NCBI GenBank assembly: GCA_964572725.1
Contig: CAZNFW010000069.1
Location: forward strand, 1 to 11,717
Origin: Rosettibacter sp964572725
GTDB lineage: Bacteria; Bacteroidota; Ignavibacteria; Ignavibacteriales; Melioribacteraceae
Direction: 5' to 3'
Length of the DNA stretch: 11,717 nt
Shown here one piece after another: positions 7,627 to 11,717 of this stretch. Each line of letters starts with the position of its first letter. Position 1 is the first letter of the stretch. The position numbers were made by a program, and so were the translations under genes. The notes beneath the pieces are model-generated. The model was not told where the DNA came from and did not search any database. It saw only the letters and a list, made by a program, of their open reading frames with translations.

Positions 7627-8454
7627 ATGAAAGTAAAAAAAATTAAAATCTGGATACTTACAATAATTTTTATTTCTGCATGCTCAACCGGAATTAATAT
7701 ATTCTCAGATAATGATGAAGTTAATTTAGGCAAACAGTTCGATGCGGAAATTAGAAAGAATACAAAAGAATATCCCATTTATGATAATCAAGAAGTAAAA
7801 GAATACATTGATAAAAATATTTTCCGCGAAATATTAAAATCACCTGAAATTAAAAAGCGTGACTTATATAATTATCAAATTGAAATAATTAAGAACGACA
7901 CTATACTAAATGCATTTGCAGTGCCGGGCGGATATATTTATTTATACACAGGATTACTAAAATATCTTGATTCTGAAGCTGCATTAGCCGGTGTAATTGG
8001 TCATGAAATTGCTCATGTTGAAAGAAGACATGCAACACAAAGAATAACAGCTTCATATGGAATATCAATTATTCTAAGTATTGCACTTGGTGAAAATCCA
8101 TCCCAGTTAGCTGAATTGACTGCAAATTTATTTTCCGGTCTCGCACTTCTTGCAAACAGCAGAGCTAATGAAGATGAAAGTGATGAATACTCAATCAAAT
8201 ATTTAAGATCTACAAAATTTTATCCCGGTGCGGTAAAATTCTTTTTTGAAAAACTTAGAGATGATGGATTAGTTTCAAAAACAAGTTCAAAAATTGCAAC
8301 TTTTCTTTCTACACATCCTGACCCAATTGACAGAATTAATACAACAGAAAAAAGACTGCATGAAATGGGTATTAATATTCTTAATTACAAAAGCAATGCT
8401 GAAGGAATTTTCAGAGAAGAATATAAAAAGAATATTTTAAGTAAAATTAAATAA
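7627..8454 (+). CDS. M48-family zinc metalloprotease lipoprotein
   Basis: Probable periplasmic, membrane-anchored protease of the M48 group (BepA/LoiP/YfgC-like), which act in envelope protein quality control. A short signal sequence ends in the lipobox ISAC with Cys19 as the lipidated residue. The active site is complete: HEIAH gives His126, catalytic Glu127 and His130, and NEDESD (181-186) is the usual NExEAD motif with Glu182 as third zinc ligand. STHPDP, near residue 230, is another mark of the family, as is the upstream AVPGGYIYLYTGLL segment. The 275 residues cover only the protease domain, without the C-terminal TPR repeats of BepA. The start lies 10 bases after the permease stop, so it is probably the last gene of this operon. 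No strong ribosome binding site is visible. Confidence 0.93.
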   Translation: MKVKKIKIWILTIIFISACSTGINIFSDNDEVNLGKQFDAEIRKNTKEYPIYDNQEVKEYIDKNIFREILKSPEIKKRDLYNYQIEIIKNDTILNAFAVPGGYIYLYTGLLKYLDSEAALAGVIGHEIAHVERRHATQRITASYGISIILSIALGENPSQLAELTANLFSGLALLANSRANEDESDEYSIKYLRSTKFYPGAVKFFFEKLRDDGLVSKTSSKIATFLSTHPDPIDRINTTEKRLHEMGINILNYKSNAEGIFREEYKKNILSKIK

Positions 8455-8553
8455 TTGTATTTATTTGAATTGATGAACGATATACAAGGGAAATTTTTTA
8501 TTGTAATACTCTTTCTGCTAAAAGTATAGTCAACTTTGTGTTATAACTATCAC

Positions 8554-8569
8554 AATTGATAAATCAATT
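8554..8569. repeat. Near-perfect palindrome AATTGAT-aa-ATCAATT
   Basis: Seven-base arms flank a 2-base centre. The core looks like an FNR half-site pair, but the centre is 2 bases where the FNR consensus has 4. It could be an operator for another dimeric regulator. It lies 253 bases before the next start codon, which is far for a promoter-proximal site. Confidence 0.35.
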
Positions 8570-8659
8570 TCTTTTCTCATCGAGAGTTTCTAAATTTTTT
8601 TATCATTTTCTATAAACCCAACCGTTAATAAAACCTCATTTCTAAAATTATTTAATGAT

Positions 8660-8698
8660 ATCAAAATTAATTTCAACCAGTTAATTTTGGTTTTATTT
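8660..8698 (+). terminator. Possible weak terminator hairpin
   Basis: CAAAATTAA (8662-8670) pairs with TTAATTTTG (8681-8689), and a UG wobble and an AU pair can extend the stem outward. GTTTTATTT follows. The stem has a single GC pair and lies about 205 bases after the M48 stop, so termination would be weak. It may simply be an AT-rich palindrome. Confidence 0.3.
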
Positions 8699-8821
8699 AT
8701 GATGCAGTAACTTTTTAAGGATTTCTTAGTCTAAAGTTTAGAACACAATCAGTTTCTTGAATAACAATTAATCATAATCAGACACAAATAATAACTAAGA
8801 ATAATATTTATTGAGCACAAC

Positions 8822-10381
8822 ATGATAAATAAAAAATTATTCAAAAGAACAATGACTTTCTTTTTATTTTGTTTGATAATGAATGGTTCTGGTCTTTTTG
8901 CGAAAGAAAAATCATATAGTATCGAACAATACGAATTGTTTATTAAACCCAATTTTTCAACTAAAAGTATTTACATATCAACAAAGATTAATATTAAAAA
9001 TCCAGCTCTGCAGGACACATTTTATTTTGGAATTAACAATCATTATAAAACTATAAATGTTAAGTCAAATTTATCGAACATTGACTATAAAAGAGAAAAC
9101 GGATGGATAGTTATAGTTCTACAGAAACCTGAAAAACAAATTTCATTTATTATCGAAACAGAAGGAATAATTGGAAAAAGTGACAGCGAAGATAGAGATA
9201 TAATTAATGATTCAAGTCTTTTTCTTATATGGTCTGATAAATTTTATCCAATCGATTACAATCACTGGGCAAAGGTAAAGACTACAATTATTCTTCCTGA
9301 AAATTTTCATGTAATTGCTCCAGGTAAATTATTAACAACAAAAAAATCTGGTAATAATATTGAATATACTTTCAAAACAAAAAATTTAGCTGTATGTTTT
9401 TCTGTGTTTGCAGATTCGAGATGGATTGTAACAAAAAGAAAAATTAATGGGATACAAATGCAGACACTTCTCTATCCTGAATGTCAAAAATTTTCAGAAC
9501 AGATTTTCAAAACAAGCAGTGAAATTTTAAAATTCTATTCGGAAACTTACTGCCCTTATCCTTTTGACCAGTTCAGTTTTATTAATCTCGACGGAATTTA
9601 TGCAAGGCGTGCTTTCCCGGGATTTGTAAGTTATAATCCTGATTATCTTGAAAAAGAATTTACAACTACAGGATTTGATGCTCACGAAACAGCACTTTTG
9701 TGGTGGTTTTACACAATTCGAGGTGAAGGTCCAGGCAGTTTTCAATGGACTGAAGGTTTTGGTGATTATGCAGAATTTCTATATGATGAAAAATATCAAA
9801 AACCTATTCCAAAAATTTTTCAGTACTTCCGGAATAAATATTTAACATTGCAAACAAATGAAGATGTACTTTATTATGAACTTACAGGAAATACTCCGCA
9901 GGAAATAATTCACGGTAAATATCCTTGGCTTATGCATGTACTTCGTTATGCGGTTGGTGATAAAAATTTCGCAGATGCAATGAAATTAATATTTCAGAGA
10001 TTCATGTTCCGCACATTTACAATTGATGAATTTATTGCTGCACTCGAAGAAGGATGCAAACAGAATTTAAAATGGTGGAAAAATGAATGGCTGGAAAGAA
10101 AAGGTGTGCCAATCATATCAATTCAATCAGAAATAAGTCATAATAAAAATTGTTATTCGATAAAGTGCATTTTAAAACAAATGGAAAACATTTACAATTT
10201 CCCATTAGAAATTGGCATTAAAACAGATACAGGTTTAGAAATAAAAAAAGTAAATGTAACCGACAAACAAATGATTTTTACTTTTGAATCAAAGGAAAAA
10301 CCAGTTAAAATTTTGCTTGATCCAAATAACTGGCTTTTATTGAAAACAATTGAATTGAAGAATGAATATTATTTGAACTAA
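8822..10381 (+). CDS. Exported M1-aminopeptidase-like protein with a degenerate active site
   Basis: A signal peptide (1-27, ending LFA) precedes an N-terminal beta domain (about 30-205), a gluzincin-like domain (about 215-440) and a C-terminal beta region ending in ILLDPNNWLL. The layout matches bacterial M1 peptidases, and the helical part has typical M1 landmarks: FQWTEGFGDYAEF (307-319), WLMHVLRYAVGD (369-380) and WWKNEWLERKGVP (418-430). The catalytic residues are altered. The zinc motif reads HETAL (288-292), with Leu in place of the second His, while Glu311 stays at exactly the expected spacing. The GAMEN/GGMENPG loop is ARRAFPG (261-267), without the Glu. The usual Tyr of the YxKG segment is His364. 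So it is probably not an active aminopeptidase and may bind peptides or act as a scaffold. The frame is intact over 519 codons, which argues against simple decay. The ATG has no clear ribosome binding site. Confidence 0.85.
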   Translation: MINKKLFKRTMTFFLFCLIMNGSGLFAKEKSYSIEQYELFIKPNFSTKSIYISTKINIKNPALQDTFYFGINNHYKTINVKSNLSNIDYKRENGWIVIVLQKPEKQISFIIETEGIIGKSDSEDRDIINDSSLFLIWSDKFYPIDYNHWAKVKTTIILPENFHVIAPGKLLTTKKSGNNIEYTFKTKNLAVCFSVFADSRWIVTKRKINGIQMQTLLYPECQKFSEQIFKTSSEILKFYSETYCPYPFDQFSFINLDGIYARRAFPGFVSYNPDYLEKEFTTTGFDAHETALLWWFYTIRGEGPGSFQWTEGFGDYAEFLYDEKYQKPIPKIFQYFRNKYLTLQTNEDVLYYELTGNTPQEIIHGKYPWLMHVLRYAVGDKNFADAMKLIFQRFMFRTFTIDEFIAALEEGCKQNLKWWKNEWLERKGVPIISIQSEISHNKNCYSIKCILKQMENIYNFPLEIGIKTDTGLEIKKVNVTDKQMIFTFESKEKPVKILLDPNNWLLLKTIELKNEYYLN

Positions 10382-10421
10382 TGGATATATACTATAACGA
10401 CAAATTTAATGAGAGTTAATT

Positions 10422-11168
10422 ATGGAAACCACAAAAAATCTTATCAACAAAATTTTCTTCTGTTATAATTATGAATTTGTAATTAAAAAAAGCAAGAGAA
10501 TTATAATTTATTTTTTATTTTTAATGACAAATATTGTTTTTTGTCAAAATTCATTTCTTAAAAAGTATGAAACTAAAGACGAATTGAAATCAGATGCGAT
10601 ACAAGTTATCGTAGAATTCAATGAATTTGTTAAAAATGAAGGATGTCGCATGTCTTCTGTGCCTGGAATAAAAGTTCAAACCGAACCATTTATGATAAAA
10701 TTAGATAAACCAAATAATGTTATTATAGTATCTTACTGGAAAGACTTAACAAATGAACAAAAAGAAATTTTCAAATCATGGTGGGGAGATAATGCAGAAG
10801 AACACTTTAACTTAATGTTCAACTGGTTTTTTATTGCGCATGAACTGGGTCACTATATTAGTCCAAAAATTCATGACCAAAATCCATATCAATGTGAAAA
10901 AGAAGCAAATGAAGTTGCGGTTACATTTTTCAGAAAGAATCCTGAGAATATCGAAAGATTAAATTTTATAAAGGAATCACTGTCTCACGTTTTAGAAATT
11001 TTGCCGAAGATTGAATTTGGTAATTTATCAGAATCAGAATACTTCAATTCGAATTATAAACAAATTGGAAACGACCCCAACAAATACGGTTACTTTCAAA
11101 TAAAATTTGTATTAAATGCATTAAATAAAGATGAAGATTTTAATATTAAACAGTATTTTGAAAATTAA
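10422..11168 (+). CDS. Putative exported HELGH zinc metallopeptidase of unassigned family
   Basis: I cannot place this 248-residue protein in a named family with confidence. A basic stretch (KKSKR, 22-26) followed by a hydrophobic segment (27-40) ending VFCQN looks like a signal peptide or single anchor; Phe just before Cys41 makes a lipobox unlikely. The rest is soluble. HELGH (140-144) gives two zinc His and a catalytic Glu. CEKEANEVAV (158-167) follows at a short distance, with Glu159 in an ExxAN pattern as the likely third ligand, similar to ExxAD in other gluzincins. The general look recalls putative metallopeptidases such as DUF4344, but I cannot confirm that. GAGAG at 10411-10415, six bases before the ATG, supports this start despite the long stretch before the hydrophobic segment. 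It begins 40 bases after the M1-like gene and may be co-transcribed with it. Confidence 0.8.
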   Translation: METTKNLINKIFFCYNYEFVIKKSKRIIIYFLFLMTNIVFCQNSFLKKYETKDELKSDAIQVIVEFNEFVKNEGCRMSSVPGIKVQTEPFMIKLDKPNNVIIVSYWKDLTNEQKEIFKSWWGDNAEEHFNLMFNWFFIAHELGHYISPKIHDQNPYQCEKEANEVAVTFFRKNPENIERLNFIKESLSHVLEILPKIEFGNLSESEYFNSNYKQIGNDPNKYGYFQIKFVLNALNKDEDFNIKQYFEN

Positions 11169-11415
11169 TAAAATATGCTTATGAAAATACATGGTAATAA
11201 TTACTAAAAATGACTTTAATAATTTTTAATTTTGGTAAAAAATCAGAAAAAATATTTTTACAACAAGTTATAACAGCAATTTAAATGCAATTAATAAGTT
11301 GCTTTATGATTTATCAAAATTAAAATACGAATAGATGCCGTGTTTTTAAGAAATGAATTAAAAATACAATATTTATGTCAGAACAAATTTTAACAAAATA
11401 TTAATGGAGTAGTTT

Positions 11416-11691
11416 ATGAAAAAATTTTTATTAGTCTTAGTAATTACAATAAGCATTTTTCTTTCTTCCTGTGTACCCGGCAGCGGAACTTTTAATGAAG
11501 AAAGAAAAGCTGGATTTTTTTCAGGTGTATGGCATGGATGGATTGCTCCTGTAACTTTAGTATGGGGCTTGTTTAATAAAAATATAAGAGTTTATGAAGT
11601 TAATAATACTGGCTGGTGGTACGACTTTGGTTTTTATATTGCTATTGTCGGTGGTTTTGGAGGCTTTGCTTTATCAAGAAAGAAAAAGTAA
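11416..11691 (+). CDS. Small lipoprotein/membrane protein of unknown function
   Basis: A 91-residue protein with a signal sequence and lipobox LSSC, so Cys19 is the probable lipid-anchored residue. The mature part has a GVWHGWIAPVTLVWGLFN segment (36-53), a VYEVNNTGWWYDFGF segment (59-73) and a hydrophobic, glycine-rich tail (74-86) ending in basic RKKK, which looks like a second membrane segment. I recall similar short proteins with HGWIAP and TGWWYDFGF motifs as conserved hypotheticals in various bacteria, without a known role. GGAG at 11406-11409, six bases before the ATG, supports the start. The gene has its own upstream region of 247 bases without coding content, so it is probably transcribed separately from the preceding genes. 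Confidence 0.85.
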   Translation: MKKFLLVLVITISIFLSSCVPGSGTFNEERKAGFFSGVWHGWIAPVTLVWGLFNKNIRVYEVNNTGWWYDFGFYIAIVGGFGGFALSRKKK

Positions 11692-11717
11692 AATCGAACA
11701 AATAAAATTTCTGTGCT

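Larger units (their letters stand above)
8455..8821. other. Non-coding stretch between the M48 protease and the M1-like gene
   Basis: The 367 bases hold no supported gene. An 18-codon hydrophobic reading frame (8473-8529) has no ribosome binding site. Two palindromic elements are present: AATTGAT-aa-ATCAATT (8554-8569) and a 9-base AT-rich stem (8662-8689). The upstream operon probably ends here and the promoter of the next gene probably lies here, but I see no clear promoter boxes. Confidence 0.6.

Noticed and set aside
8473..8529. 18-residue hydrophobic reading frame as a small protein or toxin
   Set aside because: No ribosome binding site, very short, and expected by chance in AT-rich DNA.
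8554..8569. FNR or CRP binding site
   Set aside because: The spacing between half-sites is 2 bases where FNR needs 4, and the bases do not fit CRP. It is also far from the next gene.
11235..11261. Inverted repeat GTAAAAA/TTTTTAC as a terminator
   Set aside because: The stem is almost all AT, with a 13-base loop and no T-run after it. It is likely chance.

Overview
The window is AT-rich, and every protein gene lies on the + strand. The only minus-strand element recognised is a cobalamin riboswitch cut by the left edge. The mix suggests a Bacteroidota/Chlorobi-type bacterium, possibly Ignavibacteria: a b558-type succinate dehydrogenase in C-A-B order, a short Obg GTPase without the extra C-terminal domain, several exported proteins or lipoproteins, and very low GC. 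This placement is inference from gene style only.

Layout. Positions 1-121 (minus) hold the cobalamin riboswitch; its B12 box and target gene lie beyond the left edge. Positions 122-468 are a divergent intergenic region with a candidate promoter for each side and two inverted repeats. Positions 469-3851 are an sdhCAB operon for a membrane-bound succinate:quinone oxidoreductase (or fumarate reductase), closed by a clear rho-independent terminator at 3861-3891. Positions 3972-8454 form a second tight run: a 556-residue acidic protein of unknown function, the ribosome-assembly GTPase Obg, a FecCD/BtuC-type ABC permease that overlaps obg by 22 bases, and an M48-type zinc metalloprotease lipoprotein. 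Positions 8455-8821 are non-coding with two AT-rich palindromes. After them come an exported M1-aminopeptidase-like protein whose active site is degraded (8822-10381), a small exported HELGH protein of no family I can name (10422-11168), and a 91-residue lipoprotein (11416-11691).

How the genes relate. The sdh genes encode one respiratory complex linking the TCA cycle to the quinone pool. The obg run mixes ribosome assembly, metal or cofactor uptake and envelope proteolysis, so it looks like a transcription unit of convenience. The last part holds exported metallopeptidase-fold proteins. I see no CRISPR array, insertion sequence, phage gene or tRNA. The most unusual item is the M1-like protein: three separate catalytic signatures (GAMEN, the second zinc His, the transition-state Tyr) are each replaced, although the fold and the HExx-x(19)-E spacing are kept.
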